Both the position numbers and the translations under genes were made by a program. A stretch of DNA of 39,395 nt from Gryganskiella cystojenkinii (lineage: Eukaryota; Mortierellomycota; Mortierellomycetes; Mortierellales; Mortierellaceae): assembly GCA_015852425.1 (NCBI GenBank), contig JAAAIG010000279.1:2853-42247 (forward strand). The letters run 5' to 3'. Below the pieces are notes generated by a model, which was given only the letters and a program-made list of their open reading frames with translations, had not been told where the DNA came from and did not search any database. Below are positions 23,875-34,996 of this stretch, piece after piece. Positions within the stretch are counted from its first letter, which is position 1; every line of letters starts with the position of its first letter.

Positions 23875-26081
23875 TGCTAATGATTCGGTGTTTGAGATCC
23901 AGAGCCGATTGAGTTTTCTGTTTTTCTGTCGGGGGCCGACAGCCGACCGCCACCGAGCTTCCCCGGTCTCGAAGTCAATAGCTCCTAGACTCGGGAGGCA
24001 AAAAAAAAAAAAGGGATTTTGATAAGTGTTTCCATCCTTGACCGCAAAGGTGTGCAGAATCGCAACAAAACTGGCAAAGAACCATTGAAAACATTGATGG
24101 TGAAGGGAGCGATACGTTCGATTTTCTCACAAGATCTCGATGGATTCATGCGCGGAAGTTCCTAACTTTAAAACCGTTGCGTCATCGCGACAGCATTCGA
24201 TGTTTGGGAAACAGGTACCAAAGATGTGAAAAAAAAAGTTGAAGAGGAGACTCTTCAGGACAGGGTTAGGGTTGACCATTCTCTTCACGAACAATTGTTC
24301 CCCACTTCAACTTGGGACTCTGGTGGACAATTGAACAGAAACAACAAAGCAACAATACTGTGCAGGGGAAAAAAAGTGTTCCAGAACGACAGCGGGTGTC
24401 AGACCCTTTCAAGTTCCTTTTTTATTTTTTTAGCGCCATACAAACCGGTCTTCCTAACTGCTTTTTTGTCCGGCATTGTTCATTAAAAACGATCATCTTG
24501 AACTTTATCTTGCCGCTATCGCCACTTTCTTTCATTCCATTCACCAAAGTTCCCTTTGTTTCTTTTTGCTCCATTTTTACTTTTTCCCGACATCATTCGG
24601 CAGCAAAGCATGACGATTGATGTCATAGCGTCCTTTTGTGTTCACAGGGTGCGGAAGTCACAGACAAAAAGAGCTGAGAGAACAAAATTACCTCCTTGTG
24701 ACAACGAGACGAAACAGAAAAAAGGGTGGGAATGGCCAAGGCCCGGGTCTCAGATCAACACAATTGACAATTGACCGTTAAAACAACAAATTAGAATTTA
24801 GAAACAACATCTCGAGGACAATTTCAAGTCGTTTGCCGAGGATTATTGGTATTTTTGCATTTTCACTCTCCCTGCTTTGCTCCTGCTTAGGCCTTGCATT
24901 TTGCGTTATGAGCATTCTGAGGTGCCCCAGATTAGACTGGCGAGCGGAAGGTCGAGGGACAGGAAACAACATAACGAAAGCAGAAATGTGATGACCACTT
25001 TTGTTGCATTTGGTGTGTGCCTGGATTTGGAAGTAGAAATTGCGCGTTGTCGCTAAAGAAGAAGGGCGGTACCGAACCCCGCCTTCTTTTTTTTTTTTTT
25101 TTTTCCCCCTTAATTTTTTTCTTTTGTGTTTGTGCACATCGCCGATCTCTAATTGAAAAATCAACAAAGAGAACAATCCTCTCGGATATTTGACGATCGA
25201 CCTAAATCTCAAAAAGGATGAACTAAAGTTGAACAAGTTTTTAGAGTTCAACCTGGCCAGCTATTTTCATGTCGGGAGAAGCGGGAATGATGTCAGACTA
25301 TCTCGTCTCGAGTGCTCATTGGACAATGAGGAATCAAAGCGAGCGAGAGAGCAGGAAAGCTGGCCTAGAAAGGTGGCGAAACCGGTTTTACCGCCCTGAC
25401 TCTCTTCTATCCATTTCGGCACATGAAGCAGTTGTGTGTGTGAGCAGGGGGTTGAAATCGAAAGGACAAATAACGCAAAAAAGTCAGTATTGTACGTCCA
25501 GATTACACAGAAACTCTTTTACCCCCATTGTCCCTTGCCTTTAGCTCTTGGTTGAATTCCCAACGATTTATGTGTTTTTTGGTTCCCCTGATCGGGTAAA
25601 GTTTTTTTGTTGCAAAGATCTGACAAGGTCCTCAGGCAAGAGCCATATCGAGAAGAAAATGATTGTCCGATAATTAGACTCCAGAGTAGGAGCGGAAGGG
25701 AAGGACCATGACACAGCTCCGGTTTCTTTTTGATAAAAAAAAACCTCACGCTATTGTTGTTTGCCAGAACTGGTTGTGCGTGAAAAAGTAAAGAGAGAGA
25801 CTGATGGAGAGTCATTTTTTTTGGCTCCCTTCCTGCCTCTAGATGGATGTGTTTGGGAAAGACGAAAAGGATTGCAACAATAATAAAACTTTGGCAAGAA
25901 TGGAGTAACACAAACATTGTAAGCCAAATGAGTGTTTTGTCAACGACAATGACGACGAGCTGCGATTTTTCAGTTTGTCCCATAACACTTTCTCTTCATT
26001 CATTCCATCATCACTCAGTACGCTGTCGTAAAGACGAGAAAGAGAGAGAGAGTCTCTTTGTCCTGGATTGAGGTTTTCGAG

Positions 26082-26089
26082 TATAAAAG
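26082..26089 (+). promoter_or_regulatory. upstream TATA box, bZIP gene side
   Basis: TATAAAAG about 600 bases before the bZIP start codon. A second copy lies at 26326. Use of this one would add a longer leader containing several ATGs, including 26335. Confidence 0.3.
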
Positions 26090-26325
26090 CAACTGGAGCG
26101 AGGAGAACCGTGTAGTGAGGGAGGGTAGGGATGAAGAGCCTCGTCAACATGTTTTCTTTCCTTCATTTTCTGAGGATGGGCGAAGTGATGGAGCGCAAGG
26201 AAGTACAAAATAAAGAACAAAGTAAAAGTATATTCAATCATCAATTGACTACACTTCCCGATTTCGTCGCATTGAATCAGATTGAATAGAAAAACTTTTT
26301 TTGAAAAAAAAAGGATTTAAGAGGT

Positions 26326-26333
26326 ATAAAAGT
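26326..26333 (+). promoter_or_regulatory. TATA box of the bZIP gene
   Basis: TATAAAAG 357 bases before the start codon at 26690. From 26338 to 26689 no ATG occurs on the plus strand, a property expected of a real leader. Confidence 0.5.
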
Positions 26334-26689
26334 AATGTCCTTTTGTTCCATCCCTTGACCTTTTTTCCTCTTCTTTTTTTCTTTTCCCGTTTTTGTTTCC
26401 TCGTTTTGCATATCTCCACTTTTCACTCCCCTCTCTCTCTCTTTCGACACCGAGACTTTCTTTGAAAATAATCATTTTGTCCGCAACCCTGCAACTCTTC
26501 TTCACCCTCAATTCTCAGCACCTTTTTTCAACCTCACTCGTATCCAATAATTATATTCTTGACACGAATACACCTCGTTTGGCTCTCAAAATCTGCCATC
26601 TTTTCGTTTGCTTCTTCGTCTTGCAGTCATACCGTATCAAGGAAACAGTTCTCCCACACTTCATCACAACCTGCCACCATAATCGAACC

Positions 26690-28580
26690 ATGTCTCTTGA
26701 CACAGATATTCGCCGAGGTAATAATCAATGACTCTCCCTTTTCTAGCTTTATTTTATTTGACTTGGATACATCTTTGTTGACTCAACAACAACAAGCAAC
26801 CTTTTGTTCACACTCGACTTAATCTTGTATCACTGAGAGAATAATATCGTCTACAAATATGATAGTGATTATTCACCACTACTATACTTCTTTCACTTCC
26901 TATCTCTACCAACAACCCCTCACTCATTGTGGAAATCCTTGAACAGATGCCAACCCGACACCAACTCGCTTCCTCTTGGAGTGTGGAGCATTTACACCCG
27001 GATTCGGTCTGAGCTTGGAGAACTACAACCCCTTTGATGCGGCCAGTTACAAGTTTCTTAACACGGGAACTCCAAAGGCCGAGACGAACCCCTTTGATAC
27101 GTCTTTCAAGGCACCCTCCAACGCAATCACACTCCCTGTTTCTACCACTTGCCCGCAGAACCAGGACTTTCAGATTGAAGATCAACAGAAGCGTCAACAG
27201 CAGCGACAGCAATCCCAACCACAGCGTACGTTCGATCGTCATCCTTGGGCAGACGTGATGTTTGAGGAGGTCCCTATGCCCCTGCCTCACATGTCGCCGG
27301 GTCTCTCCTCGGCCTCGTCTTCGACTTCTTCACCCTCGCCTCCCTTAGATTCCCCATCAGAAATGTCTTTGATTTCCCCCGATTCTTCGAGACAATTCCC
27401 TAGCTTTTCTTCTAATTCTTCCTCGTCCGAGTCCCCCATTGTCTCTCAGAACCAGCAACAATCTCACATCCAACAACAAGAACAACAACAACACCACCAA
27501 CCACAAACACAGACTCTTGCTTATTCCAACAACCATGTCTTTGTTTCTACGCTCAACCAACAGCAGGTCCCAAACAAGATCATCCAAATCAACCCCATCG
27601 AGAACAATAACATTCGCGAGTACGATCTCGTGCCCATGCATCAACAAAACCACCACAGCCAGCCTTCCCTTCCTTCATCTCCCCCGCATGAAGTCAACAT
27701 GGCCACGATCGCCCCGCGTCAGTCGTTCCTTAACGTCCAAGAAGCCGATCGTCGGCATGCTCAGACGGTCGCTGGTTCCGAGACTCGATCCCGGGGCTTG
27801 CATAACGACGACTATTTTGGTAACGAGACCGATGAGGATGACGGTGTTGGTGCTGAAAGTGATGTTGAGCGGCAACAAGAGTCCGAGTTTGATGAATGGT
27901 CATCTGATCGTCACATGAGCGAATACCCCGAAGGTAATGGTTCGATGGTCGCCGATATCTCGAGTCTTCATATGCGTCGGGACCGCGAGTCCTCCACCTT
28001 CTCCTCCTCCTCTGTGTCGATCAGCCGGGCAGGTTCGATGCAATTGGACTCTGAGAATACCTTTGTAAGTTCGCCGGAATCGATTACGTCGGATGCCGCC
28101 TCTTCACCCTCGAAGGTTGCGACTACCAAGACCCGTAAGAATGCCAAGACTCCAAAGGTTCCCAAGGGCATGAAAAAGGTTATCAAAGAAAGAAAGTCCT
28201 CCGAGGATACGACGACGAAAAAGACCCGCAAGAGACGATCCTCTGACGAAGAAAACCCAGAGCTCAAACGACAAAAGTTTTTAGAGCGGAACCGCATGGC
28301 GGCTGCCAAGTGTCGTGAGAAGAAACGACTCCAGACTCTGAAGACCATTTCGGATGCGGATGATATTACGGTTCGGAACCAACAATTGCATGAACAGCTA
28401 GCGAGTTTACAAGAAGAGGTCCGGTACCTCAAGAACCAGATTTTGGGCCATCGCGACTGTGGATGTGATGTGATTCAAAAGTTTTTGCTCCAAGGCAATT
28501 TCGAGTATGGTAGTAACGCATCCACGCCCTCACCGACTTCACCGTCCTCGTCGATGCCTGTTATGATGATGAACTTTTAA
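26690..28580 (+). CDS. ATF/CREB-type bZIP transcription factor
   Basis: Exons 26690-26717 and 26947-28580 give 553 residues; the tiny first exon encodes MSLDTDIRR plus one base. The junction creates DANPTPTRFLLECGAF, resembling the TPTRFL stress-kinase phosphorylation region of human ATF2, followed by NPFD twice (NYNPFDAASY, TNPFDTSFK). The middle is Ser-, Gln- and Asp-rich. A Lys/Arg-rich stretch (about 398-450) leads into the bZIP: basic region RQKFLERNRMAAAKCREKKR (451-470) with the N-x-x-A-A-x-x-C-R core, then a Leu zipper to about 510 (QLHEQLASLQEEVRYLKNQI). The layout fits fungal Atf1-like factors that act downstream of Sty1/Hog1-type MAP kinases and bind TGACGTCA. The start is supported by an ATG-free leader and by the conserved motif at the splice. 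Function by family; the kinase link is inference. Confidence 0.92.
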
Positions 28581-28610
28581 AAGCAAGATCATCTTATTCC
28601 GTCCTATTGT

Positions 28611-28620
28611 NNNNNNNNNN
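28611..28620. other. assembly gap (10 N)
   Basis: Ten undetermined bases, 31 bases after the bZIP stop codon. The true gap length is unknown. It lies in the 3' UTR and does not affect a coding region. Confidence 0.98.
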
Positions 28621-28752
28621 TTTCTCTCGTTGTGCTCCTTGTTCTTTTTTCCTTTTTCTTTGCATGTCCCTCCAGCATTTCAACCAGGGCTTCCCCCCTT
28701 TTGTCCGTTTTCCTCTCCTCTGTAACATATCCTTTTGCCGTTTCTCCAACCA

Positions 28753-28758
28753 AATAAA
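28753..28758 (+). terminator. polyadenylation-like signal after the bZIP gene
   Basis: AATAAA about 170 bases after the stop codon; further copies lie near 28830. Confidence 0.35.
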
Positions 28759-29186
28759 ATCCATGGTTCCTCAACCACTATTGTACATATCAATCCGCGC
28801 AAAAAACAAGGCTTTTAGAAAAGCCTACAATAAATAAAAACACTTTCAAACAGACATTGGGAGTGGAGTGCTGGAGGCCTGTGAATCACGTACAAAAATG
28901 ATGATACACGTACGCGAGAAGGATATGTAGCCGGACATGTCTCTCGTCGCACAAAAACGAAATCGTCATGCGAAAGTCTTTTGTCGAAGGTAGAGAGGTG
29001 GGACGTCATTTTCAAGTACACCAGGTTGTCGTGGGTACCCACCTTGGTTCGCACACACGAGAACACGCACGCACACGAGATGCGTAAATTTTTTATTGCA
29101 TGAATTGCATGACAACCACTCGGGCAAAAATGGTTTCTATCTGACTGGATGATTATTGCTCCTCCAGCAAAAGAGTCTCCAGGAAC

Positions 29187-29201
29187 TGACGTTTTGCGTC
29201 A
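29187..29201. promoter_or_regulatory. inverted CRE half-sites upstream of ypd1
   Basis: TGACG, five bases, CGTCA: two ATF/CREB half-sites in inverted order about 305 bases before the ypd1 ATG. A near-full CRE (GACGTCA, 29002-29008) lies 180 bases further up. The motifs are seen; binding by the neighbouring bZIP factor is inference. Confidence 0.35.
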
Positions 29202-29505
29202 CTTAGCAGCAGACAGAAAGAGGCGTCGTTTCGTAGTACCGGTCTCTGTCACTGAGAGCGAATTTTTTCTCTTTGGCTCACGGCGATTTTGCTCACATTT
29301 TTTTCTGTTCCTCCCTTTTCCTCCCTTCACAGTTTATTTCTTCAATCCATCCATTAATTCATCTACAGTTCATTTTCTTTTCTCTCATCCTTACCCCGTC
29401 GCTCATCTCTGCATTACGATCGCTATCTCTTGTCTTCCATCGCGACAACGAACAATACAGATCGCCACCCATCCTCGTTAATAATACATATTCACACATA
29501 GCACA

Positions 29506-31145
29506 ATGACGGCAAATGCACCTGCACAGGCGTCACCATCAACCGTAAGTTTCGTTCTTTTGTGCTATGAGGCTCACGAATTTTTACGTGTACTCGACGA
29601 TTGGGAGATCATATCCTTCGTTTGTCGGCCAGAAAGAGAGGGGCGGTTGACGTGGTTTGTCAATTCGTGAATAATTGGAAGAGAAGGATCTAGGACTGGT
29701 CGACTTTGAGGATATCGGTGGGATCAAGAGAGTAGAGAAGGCACGACCCTCACGCGATAAGTCTGGAGGAAGATAGTTTGCTCTTTTCCCGAGGAATTTT
29801 CCAGGTCAATGACAAAGTGCACTTGGTAAAAACCATATCTAACATTAGCGGGCAAAAGCATGGACGCTCAGCGCAGGATCGTGGGTTTGGAAGATGAGAG
29901 GAGTGGCATATGCCTTATCTATCTGCGTCGATGGTACAACCCTTGCTCAACACAAAAAAAAACATTCTCGAAATCACCTTTCTCTTTCTTTCAGAGGAAG
30001 TGAGCATTGGGGGCTCAAACAAGAGAGAGCTTGACCTCTCCTTTTGTTTTTTGTTTTTGGGGTTATGACGTGACCTTTTCTAAGGTCTCGCGGGAGTTTA
30101 TTTTTTCAGCTTTTAGTACTGGATCCTTCAAAAAAATACTCGAAAACGAGACCAAACTTGTACTAAACACCCTCTCTGGGTTCCTGGTCTCCTTTTTGCC
30201 ATATATTTAGACAACCGCAGAGGACACTTTGGCCGCTGTCAGCAACAACATTCCAGAGCACACCACAAACGAAAACACACTGGCAGTAGGAGCAGCAGGA
30301 GCAGGTGCCGAACAACACGATGGCGAGGACGGCGACGAATTTGATGACGATGGTATCATTGACCATACAACGTTCGATCAACTCTTGGAGATGGATGATG
30401 AAGAAGACCATGAGTTTTCACGGTCTCTGGTCTGGAACTACTTCGATCAAGCGGAGATGACTTTTAAGGACATGGATAGTGCCATGTAAGAACTCTTTTC
30501 TCTTCCCCTTTTTCGACAACCTTTTCTGGACCAACTCCTTTCTACTGCTTGTGCAACTTTTTCTTGGTTTTTGTTTTTATGCTGTGTATCTTGGAATGTC
30601 AATCGTCAGTCTTTTCACTTCAGCTTTTTTGTGACAAAACGGCTAGTGCCAGGGCACGTCATGGGGGAAGAAGGCGATGTTGTTTTGATCCAGTGACCCC
30701 TTTGTCTGACTCAACTGATCTACACTGGCGTCACCCTGGTTGCACCACTCAAATACCTTCAGGAACAAAGAAAAAGAAAAAAAAAATACACAGACCACTC
30801 GAGACTTTCTGTTGCTAAACCTCCACGTCTTTTCTCCAATTGCTTTTGTCGACACGTCTTTTTTTATCTAGGTCCAAGTTGGATTTCCCAGATTTGTCGA
30901 GGCTCGGTCATTTCTTAAAGGGATCATCCGCAGCACTTGGACTCCGGAGAGTGACGGATTCGTGTGAACGGCTGCAACATTATGGAAACCGCAAGGATGC
31001 CAAGGGTGTGAACACGATTACGAACGAAGAGGCCGAGAACTTGATCCGGGCTCTCTTGGTCCAGGTCCGGGACGAGTACAATGAGGCCAAGAACTATCTC
31101 ACGGTCTTTTATGATGGCGAGGACGGTGTTGAGGAGCAAGCCTAA
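29506..31145 (+). CDS. ypd1: histidine phosphotransfer protein Ypd1
   Basis: Exons 29506-29544, 30211-30485 and 30872-31145 give 195 residues. The HPt domain fills the C-terminal two thirds: FDQLLEMDDEEDHEFSRSLV, YFDQAEMTFKDMDSAM across the second intron, then the phospho-acceptor motif LGHFLKGSSAALGL with His118, and a final helix LLVQVRDEYNEAKNYL. Ypd1 carries phosphate from hybrid histidine kinases to the response regulators Ssk1 and Skn7 in osmotic and oxidative stress signalling. The N-terminal 65 residues are Ala/Asp/Glu-rich and not conserved. Intron 1 (666 bases) is long for this window and follows an exon of only 13 codons. The ATG at 29506 is chosen because exon 1 ends in a good donor (GTAAGT) in phase with exon 2. 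Yeast Ypd1 is 167 residues. Confidence 0.95.
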
Positions 31146-31522
31146 GCCTCACTCTTTGTAAAAAAAGTAACATGCAAACCCCCCCAAAACGAAGCAAAGG
31201 AGGGACGGCTGGACTCGACCCACCATAAACGACCCACATGCACCCTCTCTTTCTTTTGACAAATAATATTAAAAAGAAGTGACATTCTCGTCTGTTGGCT
31301 CCCTCATGCCTACATCCAAATACATGATTATTGTAGACGACGCCTTGACCTTTTCCCGTGTCTCAATCCTCACGTGATTTTCAGGGAAGAATGAACTTAT
31401 CGCTTGGAAGAGGCACGAGCACCGCGTTGCCTTTTCCTCTCCCATTTCCCTTCACTCTTCGACCGCCTCGGACTAATTTCTTCCAATTCTGACAAGCAGA
31501 CACACGGCACTACGTTGACACA
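31146..31522. other. short spacer between ypd1 and WDR91 genes
   Basis: 377 bases holding the ypd1 3' end and the WDR91 promoter. A palindromic TCACGTGA lies at 31370-31377. No gene recognised. Confidence 0.55.
31370..31377. promoter_or_regulatory. palindromic E-box upstream of the WDR91 gene
   Basis: TCACGTGA, a perfect palindrome, 146 bases before the start codon. It matches the core bound by bHLH factors (Cbf1 types in fungi; TFEB-type CLEAR elements in animals have the same core). Function is inferred from position. Confidence 0.4.
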
Positions 31523-34500
31523 ATGAACTCCATTCAGCACATTGACGAGCTGGTCAAGGAGTACCTATTGGTAAACATGACACCATCTCCAACAAAGTTC
31601 AGCGAGTCGCGTTGCACGTTTGGACGTCATACATGGTCCATGAATGAGCTGCAATGCTGACCGACCTTCTCATTGCAAAATGTACCATTTCTTCTCCAAC
31701 AGTTCAGGGGTTTCACAAATACATACAAGGCGTTCGAGGCTGATAGCAAAACGGACAAGGACAAGGGATTCCAGGTAACTGAAAATCTCGCGGCTCAACA
31801 GGGGGAAAAATAGAACACTCGTCGAGCGATATGATTAATCTGTTCGATTTCCTCTCCAATGGCTGTTATATTATCGCAGGCGGAGAAAATTATCGAAGAA
31901 CTGTTTGCGTCCATTGCCTCAATGGACCTGAGTACATTGCTGGAGCATTGGCGATACCTCGACATTCGTTATTTCTCGCGACTGGATCATCGATTCGCAG
32001 GCAGTGTCAAAAAGTTTGAACTGTGTTTGCTGAGATACTACCTGATATATGGTAAACCTGACAGAGAACGACCTCACTTTAATGAAGTATTATATTTCTG
32101 ATGATGACATTGACACCCACCTCTTCTGAAACGGCTTTGTCTTGAAACTCCGAATAGCAATTCAACATAAGCGTCGAGACAAGGTCGTCGAGTTTTTTGA
32201 TGTTCATGGAGCAGAACTGCAAGGAAACCCAGAATGGGTACGATGGTTTGGTAAGGAACAGAAAACCGCCAGACTCTCTTGCCTGGGACCAGAGTGTCTC
32301 AACGGAAACGAGCGAGGAACAGCATAGTAGCTAATGCACAGCTTTTTTCCCCGTTCCACAACCAGCACTTCCATTCTCAAGGAAACCCGAGACAGACCCA
32401 GAATTTGATCTTTTCTTTTCAAAGTCCTGGTTGGATACGTTCACAGTCTCGCTGAACAACTTTCTCAGCACCGTTTTTCAAAACATGCGTGAGTCTCGTT
32501 GAACATTTTTGCCGACAAGTCTATAAAAAGGGGTTCCGTGTGCCGTTTGCTATGCTGATTTTTTTTTCTTGGTTGAAATATTAGCGTTACCAAGCCTGTT
32601 ATGCTTCAACATTGACAGACTCCACAGGAAGGCTTTGCAATGCGAGGTTGAAACCCTTCAGAGCATGATTGAGAATTTGCGAAAGGAGATTCAATCGAGT
32701 GATGCAGAGATCTCGTCCTTGCGAGATCAAGTCGCATTAAAAAAAGTCACAGGAGCAAGAAGAAGGCGTGCAGCCTCGATGGTCGAACAACAGGTGGTCC
32801 TGCCTCAGGACCCTAAACCGGATGCCGTGCCTAAACGATCTGGATCTCAGTCGTCTCAAGTGTCGCAAACAAGTAAACGACATCGTCGATTAGAAACACC
32901 ATTCTCATCCTAGGTGATAATTAGAGAGAGAAACAGCTGAGGCGTGTGCACGGCAGCTAACGCGACCACTCTTTCTCTCATCGGTATTTTTAGACCGCCT
33001 CGCTGTGACGAATGCTCGAAGACTTCGAGCAGCCTCGGATGCGGCCTCTTTAGCAGCGAAATCCGAAGAAGGCAACGGAGCCGAATCTGATACCGGGACC
33101 AGTGCTTCTCTCTCAGAGGAAGATCTCGCCCGGGCCGAGGAACCATTTATCATTGTCTCTCAGGAAATCTTTTTGGAGCATCAATCTGGGATCACACATG
33201 CGAGGTTCTCATGTGAAGGGAGTTTGATCTCGAGTTGTGATGCAGAAAACATTGTCAGGATCTGGACCTATAATGGATCGAGTTCGATGCCGCCAGCCAA
33301 AATTTCAAATTCGTGTAATATCCTGTCGTTGGCTTGGGAAACTCGTGATCGTTATGTAAGTGTGCTGATCAATGCTTTGCAAAGGGGAGGGAGGGATAAC
33401 GAAATGTTGGATGGCGCTGATGCTATACCGGACAAAGTAGTTTTATTATCAATTATGCATACATCAGAGTATTCCTAACGACACCTGTCCCTTTTGTTCC
33501 CTCTTTGCTTGTTTTTTAGTTATTCTTGGGGACAGACACGAGTTTGGTCCGTTGTTTTGGATTGGAGTCGAGGTCGATCGTGCATGAAATCAAAACTGAC
33601 ACCCAGTTTCCAAGGTTCGTGTTGCTAAGGGACTTGGTGAAAGCGAAAGATGGGAAGGATGGCTATTGACTAACTCTCTTTTTTCGTATTTCTTGTCTGC
33701 AGGGTCCGATACCTCGCTTACTCACCTGTAGAACCTATCCTCGTGTGCGCAGTCTCATCCAGCAATGATACCACTGGAGCATTACTCTCTGTCAACATGA
33801 AAACCATGGCGACCGACGTAAGTCACTGTCGTTGATTAAGAGTTTAAGATGATGGGTACATGATATCTGATGATGTTTATCTTACTTCTTCATGTATCAT
33901 GGTGTAGCATCTCGTGACAATGGACAACGGAGCCGCGGACGTAATTAACACTGTCGGATTCAATCATAATGGACAGCTTGTCGTCACTGGTGATGTTGGT
34001 GGCATGATCAAAGTCTATGGTAAGTTGCAAACAAACTCAAATACAACATAGACAGGACAAGAAGTCAGATTTTTGGTGGGGCTGAAAGTAGACTTAGATA
34101 AAAAAGTTGCTAATGGCGCGCGGATTAATTTTTTTTTCTTGTTAGATATTCGATCTCTGACTAGGATCATGGAATGGAGTGCATCGAGTCAACCGATACT
34201 GTCGTGCACCTTCAGTTTTGATGAGACCTCGATCTTTAGTGTCGATGGATCAGGCCAATTGGGCCAGGACTCTGTTCACAAACCAGGAACAAGAATCGAT
34301 TCTTATCCATTACAAGGGTTCACCTCCTCAACCCTGTCGTCCGCGATGATGATGGCTTCCTCGTCCTCAACCAGTATTCGATCTGTGGGTGGAAGCAGTA
34401 TTCGATCGAAATCGTTTATCAGAACCACTTCCAGCGGAGGCTCTGTCCATTCGGCGCATATCCCCAGGATACAGCTCGAAGGCACTGGCGGCGCAGTTGG

Positions 34501-34996
34501 AAGCGTAACAGTTGATACTTCTGGCGAGACATTATCGCCCTCACCGACGTCTGCCCAAGCAGGTGGTGGAGGTAAACAAGGAAGTAACATTGGCAGGAAT
34601 AACAATAACGATAGAGACGCACCGAGTACCTTGATCAAGATGAATATTGGACCGGGTCAGTTGTTGGGTTGGAGTGGTGATACGGATCACCTCGTCATGG
34701 GCTGTGGAAACGCTGGTGTCATTGTTCAGGTAAGGGTGTGGTGTGGGAAGCGCAAAGAAAAGACGCACTTATCCGGATAAAGAATTTGAATTCGGAGGAC
34801 GTAAACTGATAATTTGATTTGTGAATAACCTTATTATCACCCCAATAATCCTTAGGCCAACTCTGGACAACAGGTGCAACCGCTCATGGGTCACTCTCAT
34901 CCATTGAGTTGTGTGGATTGGTCCCCGGTCGTGGGTGCGTGCTTGACAGGGTCTGCGGACGGTACGATCCGAATTAGTAAATTGATGAGGGTCTAA
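31523..34996 (+). CDS. WDR91: WDR91-like endosomal WD-repeat protein
   Basis: Twelve exons: 31523-31570, 31703-31774, 31880-32051, 32158-32250, 32366-32488, 32585-32872, 32994-33355, 33520-33614, 33703-33817, 33908-34019, 34146-34729, 34856-34996; 734 residues, in frame at all eleven introns (human WDR91 is 747). The N-terminus is diagnostic: IDELVKEYLLFRGFTNTYKA, then LDIRYFSRLDHRFAGSVKKF, YAIQHKRRDKVVEFF and SWLDTFTVSLNNFLSTVFQN. A coiled coil follows (about 175-225), then a basic/Ser-rich linker, then WD repeats from about 326 to the end (FLEHQSGITHARFSCEGSLI, then GHSHPLSCVDWSPVVG). A Ser/Gly/Asn-rich insertion interrupts the late WD repeats. In animals WDR91 is a Rab7 effector that, with WDR81, limits endosomal PI3P and drives early-to-late endosome conversion. 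In exon 6 the donor at 32873 is used; reading on meets a stop at 32921. Confidence 0.93.

Larger units (their letters stand above)
20555..26689. other. 6.1-kb intergenic region without confident genes
   Basis: Long AT-rich spacer between the divergent gwt1 and bZIP genes. It holds: an E-box-like GTCACGTG near gwt1 (20672); a possible decayed minus-strand gene (21575-22571); a GC-rich hairpin island between A-runs (23926-24000); A-run 23858-23874 and T-run 25087-25104; a CRE-like TGCGTCAT near 24179; two TATA boxes (26082, 26326); and a leader from 26334 that, after one ATG at 26335, has no ATG until 26690. Other open frames on both strands look random. A long upstream region is common for regulatory genes, so part of this may be control sequence of the bZIP gene. 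Confidence 0.5.
28581..29505. other. spacer between bZIP and ypd1 genes
   Basis: It contains the bZIP 3' UTR with an assembly gap (Ns at 28611-28620), polyadenylation-like AATAAA motifs at 28753 and near 28830, and the ypd1 promoter side. CRE-like motifs occur at 29002-29008 (GACGTCA) and 29187-29201 (TGACG and CGTCA as an inverted pair). The last 200 bases are C/T-rich. No gene is recognised. Confidence 0.55.

Noticed and set aside
26808..27290. 160-codon minus-strand open frame
   Set aside because: It is antisense to the intron and second exon of the bZIP gene, whose plus-strand frame has conserved motifs.
32522..32530. TATAAAAAGG inside WDR91
   Set aside because: It lies in the intron between exons 5 and 6 of a well-supported gene, with no alternative start downstream that makes sense.
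32873..32923. In-frame continuation of WDR91 exon 6 to a stop at 32921
   Set aside because: Splicing from the GT at 32873 to 32994 restores frame into the conserved WD-repeat part, so the stop is intronic.
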